Assembly: GCA_032622095.1 (NCBI GenBank)
Contig: CP136066.1
Span: forward strand, 4,119,784 to 4,183,783
Direction: 5' to 3'
DNA: 64,000 bases
DNA from: Siphonodentalium dalli
Taxonomy: Eukaryota > Mollusca > Scaphopoda > Gadilida > Siphonodentaliidae
Position 1 is the stretch's first letter; every line of letters starts with the position of its first letter. Below are positions 23,148 to 33,727 of this stretch, in pieces. Both the position numbers and the translations under genes were made by a program. The notes under the pieces are model-generated. The model was not told the DNA's origin. It saw only the letters and a program-made list of their open reading frames with translations, and made no database searches.

Positions 23148-23466
23148 GGTCTGTCAGTAAGTCGACCCTCCTTACTGAAACTGGCTGGGTAACCTTAAAA
23201 TCACGACGTGAAAAATACAAACTGAAGCTATTATACAACATGGTGCATGGCCAGGCACCAATATGTCTAAGAACTTTAGTACCTCCAACTCACAGTCATA
23301 TATCGGGGCGTGTCACCAGACAAGGTAATTGTTTTATGGTCCCATTTTTCGATAATGAATATCACAGAAGATCCATACTTCCCTCGACAACCACGTTGTT
23401 GAATAACCTTGACACAAGCAGGATTGTCATGGATTCGATCGTGACATTCTCAAAGTCATTGAATAG
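23148..23466 (+). pseudogene. CR1-like LINE remnant, C-terminal part (part 2)
   Basis: Continues the frame interrupted at 20171: LLTETGWVTLKSRREKYKL and LYNMVHGQAP are typical of the C-terminal part of CR1-like ORF2. The frame is open to the stop at about 23470. The 3' UTR is not defined. Confidence 0.85.
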
Positions 23467-24689
23467 TTAATTTGAACAATATCCCTAAATGGTTGTATTA
23501 TGCATACACACGCGACGCGCAGGTCGTGCACTCTCGACTTAGATTGCACTGTAGCCACTTAAATTACCACACCTATTCAAATTTTGTATCTGATCAACCC
23601 ATGTGTGATTGCGATAAGCTATAGGATACCGAACATTATTTACTCGAATGCGAAAGATAGGACTCACAACGAGCTTTATTTCTAACCACAGTGTCTGGCC
23701 TTTGTAACATTTCAACTGAGGTGCTACTCCGCGGTTCCACTGAACTCTCACATGACGATAATATAACCATTTTCAGACAAGTACACAAATATATCCTAAG
23801 CACCAAACGCTTCAATTAGTAATGGCCCGAGGACTAGTCCGTTAAACCACACACGCGCATAATAACGCGCATACTAACAAATCAAATCGGAAGATATGTA
23901 ACAATGAGCTAGGTTATAACCTGATCACAAAAGAACACACTCCGCTTTCGAATTCATTATGAACTGTTCCCGTGATACGATGTCGGCTGAGAGGCTATAG
24001 GCCATTTCTTCAAAATAATTACATGTATGTCTACATCAGATTATCCATATATCTTTAAATTCTCCTCTATCTGAAACGTTACTATCCAATTCTCCATTAT
24101 TCTCCCACTGATCTGATATCAATTTTTCTAATACCAACTGTGTTACTAATACCAGCTCTTAGTCTCACTTAAACCGTTTATTCCATAAAACTTAATATCG
24201 ACAGACCCATCGAACGAGCCCACTGCGTGAGTTGATGCGAGACAAAAAAAACAAATAAACGCCAACTGTGAACTCCAAATTGTTTGAAATACATCACACT
24301 TAATCCAGGCACACTCACGTCGTGGGCTCGGTCACACCATAACCGGAGACGACACATATAAGCTATCAGCTTGCTGTCGAATCCCATCCATACCATAACT
24401 TGTTATTATATTTTATTCCACACCCATTGACGCGAGTCACATGTATTCAACGGAATCTTAGCCATTGAATACATATTAGTGTATACCTCTAGTGGAATAC
24501 AAGCCGGAACTATTCGTGTTGACGTTGTCGCCAAGAAAGATGACGTACATTACGTCGACCATCCGCTTCCGGTGATCCCCCCATAATTACTGGTTATTTG
24601 TCAGACTTAAATCACAAAAAGGTAGCTATAGTAACAATGAAGGTCACACTCGTGGATTGAACTTATCTGACTGAACGGTGTAGAATAAA
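23467..24689. other. No gene seen
   Basis: AT-rich, with only short shadow frames. The first part may be LINE 3' UTR. I see no TIRs, tails or motif-bearing frames. Confidence 0.5.
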
Positions 24690-24857
24690 TACAGAACACA
24701 ACTTGCATCATAATCTCGATTCTTTTATCGAACTCTTTGCGGACGGCGCATAATTACATTTCGCTCGAGCTACGCTCTCGCGAAATATATCCCTGCGCCA
24801 TCCGCAACTCATTCGATAAAAGATTCTCGATTAAGATGGACGTTGTGTTCTGTCTAT
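24690..24857. repeat. Hairpin element, about 168 bp
   Basis: Nested inverse matches: acagaacacaac (24691) with gttgtgttctgt (24843); tctcgattcttttatcga with tcgataaaagattctcga; gcggacggcgc with gcgccatccgc; and a central cgctcgagctacgctctcgcg. Imperfect, with a few bulges. It lies just downstream (3') of the receptor gene. Similar in layout to 46161-46298. Confidence 0.88.
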
Positions 24858-24950
24858 GTAATTACATTATGAATTATATGGATTAAATACTGTTTACACC
24901 AAGGAATAAGAAATGAATAACGCAAGTCATGTTGCTTCTGACAAGTGTCA

Positions 24951-26222
24951 CTATGCTAGAAGGAAATAAAATAGTATCACAGTTTCCAACAAGAAGAGTG
25001 TGAAGAAGAAAACGAAAAAGAAGCGATTCAACATGTAAGCGAATGCCTGCCATGCGAATCTGTCATCAGCGACCGTAGTCTGGGTCTCATACACATGTTC
25101 ATGTGGATCCATATCCATCACCGCCGTATTGCTATCAGGTGTGCAAATATCAGCCATTTCAGTCAAGCAAACATCTTCGTCGCTTAAAACACGTATGCCG
25201 TATCCAAGGATTTTCATTGCTGTTATGTGTATTTTTGATGGTGTGTGACTCCTGTGGCGGGTGGAAAATATCTGCACTACCGCCACCGAACCTACGATAA
25301 GAGCGTTCTGAACATTCTGAAGACACAGATAAACAGCGAATCTTGAAACGGAATTTGCCGTTCTGGGCATCCATTGACTAAATAATGTAAGGAAAACGGC
25401 ATTCGAGAGAAACATCGTGACTGCAAATGACATTTTCTCTCCAGTTTTATGAGGAACCACGAAGGCCACCAGGCTGAGTAAAGCTAGCCCAATAGCGGGC
25501 GCGATAGTAAACATGACATGATAGGCGGGGCGTCGTTTAACTGACAGTTCCACCTGACATTTTGACATTATATATCCAACTTCACCAAACTCAACCCTGG
25601 ATAACAATGTGTAAATTAAATCCCACTCACCATTTTCTTGATAATTCTCCAAAATTACACTGTCAACTCCGATTGTAAGGTTAACATCGTCGACTGGTGA
25701 TGACCACAGTCCGATATCTATAGTGCACGTTTGCGAGTCAAAAGGGAATTGTGTGACGTCAATCTGACAAGCAGTGACGTACGAATCACCCGGATGCCAT
25801 CCGATTCTTCCATCAGACAAAACATGAATGCCTTGATACTCGGCGCCTATTCTTTTTAATTTCCCTCGTTTATTTAAAATTGTAACATCTGGCGTCCATA
25901 GATGAGATTGTGGCAGGTAAAGTCTGTCGATTCCCATAACGTCTTCGTCCCATGTCAGTCTCCCGTCTAGCCACGATATTCCCATCCATGCCTCGAACAT
26001 TAGAGTCTGCGTCACTTGATCTATATCCTCGATCTCTGTCAATGCAAATGAAATGTTTACTTGAAGTGACCCACTTCCGGGCCGCAAGAGCTTCTTGTAA
26101 TCTGAAAATATTTTTTCGTATACACCAGACGCACTTGTTTTGTCATAAGAATAGCACACGTTTAAAATCAGTAGTTGAATCACCACCAATAGCGTGAATT
26201 TCCTGACGATGTTCAACGCCAT
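24951..26222 (-). CDS. Cys-loop ligand-gated ion channel subunit, nicotinic AChR-like (423 aa, single exon)
   Basis: A complete pentameric channel subunit in one exon. A signal peptide (about 1-25) is followed by the ligand-binding domain with FEAWMGISWLDGRLTW (W79), LWTPDV (109-113), the Cys-loop C152-x13-C166 holding FPFD, and GLW (W173). M1 is about 235-257, M2 262-286 (GEKMSFAVTMFLSN; E262 at the inner mouth, L at 9', which suggests cation selectivity), M3 295-319, and M4 400-422 ends two residues from the C-terminus. The M3-M4 loop is short, about 80 residues. The vicinal Cys pair of alpha subunits is absent (YIMSKCQVEL), and the loop A Tyr is replaced, so the ligand is uncertain. N-glycosylation sites lie at N56 and N181. 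The start context (aaccATGG) is strong. It probably acts as a plasma-membrane receptor subunit. Single-exon structure suggests a retrocopy lineage. Confidence 0.93.
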   Translation of the reverse strand: MALNIVRKFTLLVVIQLLILNVCYSYDKTSASGVYEKIFSDYKKLLRPGSGSLQVNISFALTEIEDIDQVTQTLMFEAWMGISWLDGRLTWDEDVMGIDRLYLPQSHLWTPDVTILNKRGKLKRIGAEYQGIHVLSDGRIGWHPGDSYVTACQIDVTQFPFDSQTCTIDIGLWSSPVDDVNLTIGVDSVILENYQENGEWDLIYTLLSRVEFGEVGYIMSKCQVELSVKRRPAYHVMFTIAPAIGLALLSLVAFVVPHKTGEKMSFAVTMFLSNAVFLTLFSQWMPRTANSVSRFAVYLCLQNVQNALIVGSVAVVQIFSTRHRSHTPSKIHITAMKILGYGIRVLSDEDVCLTEMADICTPDSNTAVMDMDPHEHVYETQTTVADDRFAWQAFAYMLNRFFFVFFFTLFLLETVILFYFLLA

Positions 26223-26591
26223 GGTTCAGTAGTGAGCCTATGGAGACACAGTATAAGTCAGTTATAGAGCTTCGCCGCAATCTTTGGTGGGGTCACAACT
26301 GAAACAAACAATACAAAGTTTGTTAACGTTATTACGAATAACACGACACAATAGAACCAATTTGTTCTGACCGCCATTATCAACACTATTATCAACATAC
26401 AATGTGTGACTATCGTTGCATGAGAACTATAATGTCGTAAGTCCACTTGGCGGGAAAATGAGATATTGGTATCGTTGTAATCGCCGCGAAGTTTTCTTTC
26501 GGTTGATGCCCGTGAACCTTGTATCCGCACCACAGTTCCAACGATAAACGCTGAGCAATTTTGTTGTACGCACATGTGTGTACAATTTGTT
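26223..26591. other. 5' flank of the receptor gene
   Basis: On the minus strand, ctccatag lies 18 bp before the ATG and could be a 3' splice site of a 5'-UTR intron. No TATA box stands out. The small frames here are not convincing. Confidence 0.35.
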
Positions 26592-26955
26592 CGTGCTATA
26601 ATGTCGAATCTCCATTACCAATTGCATCACCCATAGTCGCCACGTGGAAAAACTTTGACGAATGGCGCATTCTGCAATTTTGAAGAAATTGCATGGCAAG
26701 AAACTAGCATTGTTTCATTATATTATCGCACTTGTTAATTGGTTGTTTGCTATGTTGTCATCGCAAATGTTTAGTCAGCTAAATATGCTTGTTTAAACGC
26801 ATGTTATGATATATGAAGCATCTTAATATGTGTGATGTTGGAGATACAACATTCTTGCCCTGGTGTGAATGCAATCTATAGATAGCTCGTTGTGATGTTA
26901 GCACGTATGGTTTTGTCCAAGATTGTCTTATATATAAATTATGTATATTGTAACA
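26592..26955 (+). repeat. Segmental repeat, segment C (inverse of 63637-64000)
   Basis: Over about 360 bp this matches the minus strand of the window end, from ataatgtcg, ccaattgcatcac, gtggaaaaactttgacgaatggcg through to tatggttttgtccaagat. Divergence is roughly 20-25 percent with small indels. It is collinear with segment A/B. Confidence 0.9.
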
Positions 26956-27489
26956 CAGGGGGTGGTAATCTAGATGCAAACTGGTAGTGGACACCGAGTG
27001 GGTGATACCACCAGAATTCCCACGTGCTCAATACGCGGTGTCTATGATTAATGTTAAGGCACGTAGGGCCGCCTGTGTGCAAGGGGTTGCATTGTGCTAG
27101 GTTTGTGACTTCCGTCAAATTCTACCTGCTAAATATGCTGCCACCACACTATTTGGGGAGGGGGTAGGGAATCCGGTTTACCAATGTGATATGGTAATGC
27201 AAGAAGTCAACTTATGACCTTTTCAATTACAACAAACTCGGATTTGAAGTTTATATAGTTATTAAAGAAACAATAAATCTTGTAATCTTCGTAGGTTACT
27301 TGGTCGTCGTCTTCTTTGAGTAACTCAATCTTCGCCAGCTACCTCCATTGAATAACTCTGTGGTAACTCAATCTTTGCCAGCTATCTTATTTGAATAATG
27401 ATAATTTATCTTTGGTTGGAGAGCTTCGATCAGCTTGATATGTTGGGGATCGGCCCAACTCCAACTCCAACTGAGGTCGGGAATGTGAT
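26956..27489. other. No gene; short tandem duplication
   Basis: Two units of gtaactcaatctt(c/t)gccagcta lie at about 27320-27410. Nothing else was recognised. Confidence 0.5.
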
Positions 27490-27619
27490 TTGGGGGGGGC
27501 TAACCCCGGGATCTTCGAAAGGGCCGAAAGGCCCTTTCCTTAACCCCTCATGTTTTTTGCCTTTATTTAGAATAATACACAAATAAAAAAATAAAAAAAT
27601 GTAAGCATTTTTATGATGG

Positions 27620-28468
27620 TTATTTTTTCTTTTTCTTCTTTCTTTTCGGAGATTTTTCTGAAGATGATTGTGGAGATGGAGAAGCTTCCTGTTGGTGCTG
27701 TTGGATAAACCGTCGCATTTTTTCTTCTGTGTCTTTAAAGCTTTGCTCTTGATATCTCCTGGCTTCTTCAAATTGAAGTTGATGCTCCTTTTTCGCCATT
27801 TCCACATTTCTTTTGGTCTGAGCAATCATCACTTCAACAGACTGAGTGGTGTCTGTACTGGTGTTGTAGTTGTTGCTGGCGGTGGAGCTGGGGGACACCG
27901 GGATGTGTTGGTAATCCGGTGTCCAAGGTGTAAAACTATCCAGTTCCACGTCGAAGCTGGCGGCAGGAACATCTGGGGTGGTATCCACGTCCCTGTCTCC
28001 GCAAGCCTCGACGACGACAACAGGGACCTCCGGCAGATCCACGGAATCCCTGCTAGCTGGTACTATGTCGTCAGTCTCCATGCAGGTCGAGTCGTCTGAG
28101 CGTCTCTCAGACAACTCCGACCTACCGGCTGTGACAACGGACGTCGGCTGAACCACACGGGGAGGGGTGACTGGCAGATCAACAGTCACTCCCTTCTTCT
28201 TCCATTTCACCCGTCTGGCGGCGCCCCTTCTTCTCCTTGATGGCGTCTTCTTCTTGGGCAGCCCCTTCTTCTTCACACTCTTCATTGAACAGGAGGCAGT
28301 CTTGGAGTTGGTGTCCCGGGCCTGTGATCTCTGGGTACCAGCATCTTCGGTCCGGAACTCCAGGCAAATGGTCAGGTATCCCTTGCTAAACTGGAGACTC
28401 CAATTAGCAATGTCCAATACCCGACTTATTTGCACTGCGGCCAACACGGCGTCTGGGATTAAATCCAT
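27620..28468 (-). CDS. Hypothetical Ser/Pro-rich protein with coiled coil and poly-Lys tail
   Basis: Not recognised. The frame is open from 28531, but the first ATG is at 28468 (MDLIPDAVLAAV), giving 282 residues; a spliced upstream exon cannot be excluded. The N-terminal 45 residues look globular (LDIANWSLQFSKGYLTICLEF). A basic stretch (KKKGLPKKKTPSRRRRGAA) follows, then an acidic Asp/Val/Pro-rich middle, a coiled coil of about 45 residues (QTKRNVEMAKKEHQLQFEEA), and a tail ending SPKRKKKKKK, a likely nuclear signal. A 17-codon module (VTAGRSELSERRSDD) recurs in the same frame near the 3' end of the LTR retrotransposon. It lies inside an inverted-repeat element, so it is probably the element's protein. 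Confidence 0.55.
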   Translation of the reverse strand: MDLIPDAVLAAVQISRVLDIANWSLQFSKGYLTICLEFRTEDAGTQRSQARDTNSKTASCSMKSVKKKGLPKKKTPSRRRRGAARRVKWKKKGVTVDLPVTPPRVVQPTSVVTAGRSELSERRSDDSTCMETDDIVPASRDSVDLPEVPVVVVEACGDRDVDTTPDVPAASFDVELDSFTPWTPDYQHIPVSPSSTASNNYNTSTDTTQSVEVMIAQTKRNVEMAKKEHQLQFEEARRYQEQSFKDTEEKMRRFIQQHQQEASPSPQSSSEKSPKRKKKKKK

Positions 28469-29510
28469 AAGCCTAATCCAAAACCGTCTCACTGGCTCTG
28501 ACCGAAGAGGAACTAATAAGGATCGAAGCAATCACGACCGTTTCGCTCCACTCTCCAACTGAGGTTTTGCAGTTCCGACGACTACTTCTATTCACTTTCC
28601 CGGCCAAACAAATCAACCAACCAATCAAATTGGAACTGAGCCAATGTCAGATTCGACCAATCAGAAGGCTTGTTCATATGGACCAAGAATTGATCCTATT
28701 CCAAAAATAGAATCGACACTTTTGTTCGTCGTCGGCGAAGCCGTATTTCAACCTGCCGAGTAAAATTCAATGAATCCATGTGTTAGCCCTCGTTTGTTTA
28801 TTCTCAGGTGTGAATTAAATCATCGTGTTAATTACTGTGGCAATTTTCCCGTCTCTTGATAAAATGACATAGAGCATGTTCTCTTTGTAATTCCAGACCG
28901 AAAACAGCGAAGCCGCATTCTTTTATATTACATCGGAAATATGCATGTAATTCCATTGCATAGCACTCGCTTCTATGAATCTTTCCAAGGCTGACGAAAT
29001 TGCTAATAAATGCGTTTATGTCTATTCGATAATTGCCTAATACAATTAAAGCGTGGAGTCTGTTCATTTTTCCGTGAAAATCATATTCTGGGACCACCAG
29101 GTTCGAAATATTTATTCTTTCCGACATCGTCATTTGTGTCACTCGAAATCACTCGATTCGGCGTCAATTCAACTTTTGTGAGGCCTTCTAAAATTATGAC
29201 TTCACTTCCCAGTTGTGCTCCAGGATGTGGATTATGAGGGAAGATGTATTGGAAGTCATAATATATTTTGTATTGCCCGGGAACAATACTTTTGAGTCGA
29301 TTTCATCGATCGTTTTACGTTTCCGTGTTCGATGTATCGTTACGTCGCTATGTGGATAACGTACTTGCAGTAAATCGTACCCCTTCTATTTGCAGTAAAT
29401 CAGACGGCTTGTATTACGTCCGTCATGAGCTAGATTGCCCCTGTCGTGATGGCTTGTATGGATGGGGGAGGGGGTAAAAATATATAGACGTTTTTTGATT
29501 TACTTGTTCT
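28469..29510. other. Non-coding part of the inverted-repeat element; possible promoter
   Basis: On the minus strand upstream of the ORF lie inverse CCAAT boxes (caatcaaattgg and gaccaatcag near 28620-28670). Small frames on both strands (28828-29142 minus, 29010-29477 plus) are unconvincing. Confidence 0.4.
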
Positions 29511-29792
29511 CAATAAAGGCAAAAACATGAGGGATTAAGGAAAGGGCCTCTCGGCCCTTTCGACAATCCCGGGGTTAGCCACCCCAAACCACCCACTTCT
29601 CTCTATAGACATGTAAATATCTACCCCTGTGCGTGTCACAATATTTAGCTTGTCTGTAGGGTGGTTCAATGTTTAGGTCGGACTCATATTCGTGCCCACA
29701 TAACAAACATGGACAAATGTCAATAGTATTAAAGCTGTTTATGCAGTCACCCACAAAACACAAATAGAACCAGGTCACCTGTTTGCCCAGCT

Positions 29793-30625
29793 GGTGGACA
29801 ATGTATACTCGTCCATAATCAGAATACATTCAATTTCTCGGAAATCTTCAGCCCATTTGTCCTAGTTTGCGCATTGAGTTTTGTCAGACCGTTGAATACT
29901 GAGTTTTGGAGGTGCAGACGTCTGACTTTAGTTATTCAAAGGCGTCAGTTTCATTGAAATTTAGTTCTATTCACATAAGTTAGGTGATCGTTCAACGTGC
30001 GTGTTAGTGATGCTACATTTGCGAATGTATATACGATTCCCAACCCAAAACGGAGCAAGTTTATTTACACAGCAGGTAAACGTTTGTCGGAAGCTCCAAT
30101 CATAGAAAAATATATTCTATCCCAGGTGAACATTGTCGACATACGAAGCTTCAATCATGATACATTGAATGCTAGCGGTGGACAGATAATGTTTTAAAAC
30201 AATTTTCAAAAAATAGTTGTTCGTGTTTGGTATAATGTTTGTTTTTCGGTAATAGTTGTGTTCAACTATGATTTCTGCTCACAAATAAAACGAACGCGTT
30301 GTGATTTGCACAATGACCGTCATCTGTATTTGAAAGTTTCACACCTTTGTTGTGATTTTAAGTTTGATGTTATAGAACATTCTTCGCTTTGTTGTTCACT
30401 GAATTGCGTATATAATTCCATTTGTTACAGTAAATTATTTCCACTACTGTTATCGAGTTTGGCATACTTGTGCAGAATTAGCTCATCGATTCATCTGTAG
30501 GAGCCCAATGTTAAAAGAAGTATTATACCGTTGCCGATTGCGAACCACATTTTCGATAATACAACGATCTCATTGTTTATCGTGATTACCAATGTTAAAT
30601 GTCCTTGTGTTTCTGTTTGACCAGG
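29793..30625 (+). repeat. Segmental repeat, segment A part 1 (inverse of about 62360-63205)
   Basis: Collinear with the minus strand of 63205-62360, starting at ggtggacaatgta(t/c)(a/g)ctcgtcc and continuing through aatagttgttcgtgt and tgatttgcacaatgac. Roughly 80 percent identical by eye. It is interrupted at 30625 by a transposon and resumes at 34528. Confidence 0.92.
30621..30625 (+). repeat. 5 bp target-site duplication, left (ccagg)
   Basis: Repeated at 34523-34527. The empty site gaccaggtgtt survives in segment B at about 62360 on the minus strand. Confidence 0.85.
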
Positions 30626-30869
30626 GTTCAATACTATGAAGCGTTTTCTTTGTAAGAATCTACAATTGTTTGTAAGAAATAACAATTTATCATTCCGCTA
30701 ATACTATGAATCTACGATTACAAACATAAATCACAAATAGTATATGTGTTCTTTGTATTTACAAATATCTCCCAATCACAAAGAATGTTCGAGTACTATG
30801 AAAGTTAATTGAAAGTAACAACGTTAAGGAACGTGAGTATAGAAGGTCTTCGTATTGTGTGTCCAACAT

Positions 30870-31080
30870 AAATGTTCAGTTTTCGCACCCTTAACCCGGA
30901 TAATATACCCATCTATGATACGCAGGGACGTGGCGACAAGGGGTCGATCCACCCCCTTGTGAAAATGTTTTGTCAGCTGGAAATATCAAGTACAACCCAC
31001 AGGGACGTCGCGACAAGGGGGTTGGGTTATGTTTCTCGCCTCCAAACATTTGATAAACACGTTCAACAGTAGGAAATTTG
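30870..31080. repeat. Short repeat pair with cagggacgt(g/c)gcgacaagggg
   Basis: The motif occurs at about 30924 and 31000, spaced about 76 bp. Related inverted motifs (cacgtccct) recur at 32985-33130. Confidence 0.6.
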
Positions 31081-31546
31081 ATACCTGAAACAACATGAAT
31101 TGGAAATTTTACAACAACATTATGTTGAACTTGTTCTCTTATTGTGTTTTTCCAACAATTTATTAGAGGGTATGTGTTTGTTTTAGGCCAACATTTGCAT
31201 ATTTACCTCCTTTGGTCAAAAGTTTGGATTGAAATGGCCTATATTTAGAAATTGTCAAACCTTAGGGGGTGTCAGCTTAGATGTGAGGTAGCAGTATGTG
31301 TTCATTGTAACTACTAAAATTTCCCAATTTATTGAAAGTTACAACGTTAATTAACTAGTATGAAATAGTATGTCTTTTCTTGTGTTAACTTCTTCCAGAA
31401 ATACTGCCTTTTGGTATTTGGTTAGAGGCATTTCGGTGTTGTTGTCTTGATCAACTATAGTTTATAAATGACAAATCGATAAAAATTACGCGTGTTCCTA
31501 ATGTGAGTATTGTTTTCGCCCAAGAATGCATTGCGATGTAATTGAT

Positions 31547-31554
31547 ACTCATGT
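31547..31554 (+). repeat. 8 bp target-site duplication, left (actcatgt)
   Basis: Pairs with 32292-32299. Confidence 0.9.
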
Positions 31555-32291
31555 TAGTGTTCGGTATTCGACGGATTTCGGTATTCGAATATTCGGTTCG
31601 AATAACGAGCGAATATTCAAATAGTATTCGAATAGTTCGATAAATTATGAAATTATATAGATAACATATTTTGGAACCAATTTATTATTTAATGAAATAG
31701 CATATTTATCCATGCACATGCTATACGCAAAAAAGAGAGAGAGAAAAAAGTATTTTGGATTGATTGCAAGAGTTTATCTGTTTATGAAGTTCATGTAGTC
31801 AATGTCCCATGCATGGTTCCACACGTTGGTCGTAGTGCCACAATAACTAAGAACATGATCTGGATTGAGCTTGCAGGTTGCCTATTTAGATTTGGCATCC
31901 AACGTGAAGTGAGTCCATATATCTGATTTCTTCGAATTTGACGCCATATTGTACACACAAGTGACAACGCGCAAACAAATCGAAACAATGCATTATAGGT
32001 CCGCTTCCTATGGCCACATGCAAGCACGGTCTGGTTTACAGCCAATAAAATTATTTCGACTTCATGACGCCAATCAAATCAGAACGTTACAGTTACGTCA
32101 TATTAATTCGTTTATGGTTAGTGGAAAATAGACTATACTTTTAACAGACCCTCAGACTAATAACAAACCAGGAAACAATTACCCGGAGATTATTCTCGAA
32201 TATTCGAATAGTCAAATAATTATTCGAATATTCGAATATTTATTTTTTACGAGCGAATATTCGAACATTCGAATATTCGGACCGAACACTA
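31555..32291. mobile_element. hAT-type MITE, 737 bp, gaatattcg-rich ends
   Basis: Ends tagtgttcggt and the inverse accgaacacta, flanked by the perfect 8 bp duplication actcatgt. TAGTG fits the hAT terminal consensus. Both subterminal regions are packed with the self-complementary motif cgaatattcg and share acgagcgaatattc. No transposase is present. Confidence 0.93.
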
Positions 32292-32299
32292 ACTCATGT
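32292..32299 (+). repeat. 8 bp target-site duplication, right (actcatgt)
   Basis: Pairs with 31547-31554. Confidence 0.9.
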
Positions 32300-32544
32300 T
32301 CATGGGCGGATTATCCTTTGAGTTTCGATCGTCGACGCGAATGCAATTGGTCACGGTAAAGGACACGAATACGCAAGATGCAAGCACAGTTTTCACAAAT
32401 GACTACAGCATAAATGCAGTGACGTGGCAAGATGCTTTCTTCGGTGCGCCAACGTCGATATCCAACTGTATCCCCACCCTCAATCAGAAACTTCTATTTC
32501 TGTGAAATGTAATTGTTTACCCCGGTTGGCTTCTGATTTTCCAG

Positions 32545-32866
32545 CTGTAACATTAAGTTGGACATTTTGACTAAATATGACTAACTTAGTGTTAGTCACA
32601 AACATTTTTAGTAACTTTGCACATAATTCCGCAACTTATATTTTCGCCTTCCCAGTGACTAAGAAAAGTTATGACTAAATCCTGGCCATTTGGACTAATT
32701 AGTCGTTTTGAATCCCCATTTCTTAGTCGTTATGACTAACATCACCCTAGTAAGTTTGATTAATGTTATGCCTCAGTAATGTTGGCTGAACTAAGTTAGT
32801 CAACCTGGGGGAAAACGTTTAACTAACATATGTTAGTCATATTGACTAACTTTTGTTATCAGCGTA
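32545..32866. mobile_element. Small element with actaac/gttagt subterminal repeats
   Basis: About 320 bp dense in gactaac and gttagtc in both orientations. Its right end gttatcagcgtag resembles the right end of the 3 kb element at 23131-23147 (gttattttgtcagtgta), so it may be a related MITE. The left end is poorly conserved and the borders are approximate. Confidence 0.55.
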
Positions 32867-32939
32867 GAAAAATTAAAATACTCGGCTCTTGATATACGAT
32901 TCCATCGCTATGTGGAATTTATAGGCATTTTTTTTATTC

Positions 32940-33190
32940 AAAGGGTGTATATTGAAATTATCACCAAACGGAGCCCATATAGCCACGTCCCTATATCGAT
33001 ATATTATAAGATATCGGAGCAGTTTGAAATTATAAAATGACCACCCCTCCTATAACCGAGAGCCTTAGCACGTCCCTGCTTCGATACTGTGATGGACACC
33101 CCCTGATAAAATGGAGCCACGTTCCTGCCTCGATGTGTTATGATAAGAGTAGCGGATCAGTTTTAAATCATAGGATGGGCACAATATATA
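32940..33190 (+). repeat. Diverged tandem repeat with cacgtccct / gttcctgcctcgat units
   Basis: Two to three units of roughly 80-110 bp share gagcc(a)cgt(c/t)cctg, tcgata/tcgatg, ggagcagtttgaaat(t/c)ata and (a)atgacc/atgggc. Confidence 0.6.
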
Positions 33191-33727
33191 TAATATTATA
33201 CCATCAAAACAATATTTTGTTTTCACAAACTGAATGGTTGTAATTTGTTAAAAAAAATATACCAAATTCGGTGGTAGTACTCGATATTACACTGACTTGT
33301 ACTTACATACACACTCTATACTCTATACACATACACACTCTTTGCGCAGACAAGTGGTCATCAACTTAGAAATCCGTGTACCGATTGGATAGCTCTGATA
33401 AGCGATCACCTCTCAACTTATGATTGGTTAATTCTTTTGTAACTTGGGCTTGCCGTGATTAAATATATTGTGAATCGCTCACCGGTAATGGTTTCCCCCG
33501 CAAGCAATCTAAAATAATCAACAGTAGATCTTTGTGGAATTTGCGAGATTGTGTTAGCTCATCGTTTCATAGTACCGGCGATATCACTAATCACAAAATA
33601 ATAGCACGCATTGTAACTTTCCCATAGAAATTGTTGTCAGCTAGTTTAGCTCTACATGTATATACATGTCCGTCTAATTTGAACTGGTATTCAGATAACA
33701 CTGATAACGGGTGAATGGGAGCAGCGT

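Larger units (their letters stand above)
27490..29590. mobile_element. Element of about 2.1 kb with roughly 76 bp terminal inverted repeats
   Basis: Left end (27490-27566) and right end (29511-29590) are inverse copies: ttggggggggctaaccccgg, tcgaaagggccg(a/g)(a/g)aggccc, ccttaa(c/t)ccctcatg and a TTTATT/AATAAA block. Thus each end carries an outward-facing AATAAA and a GC-rich hairpin (aagggccgaaaggcccttt). A 283-codon frame lies on the minus strand. No target-site duplication was found, and I recognise no transposase, integrase or RT, so the class is unknown. Confidence 0.8.
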
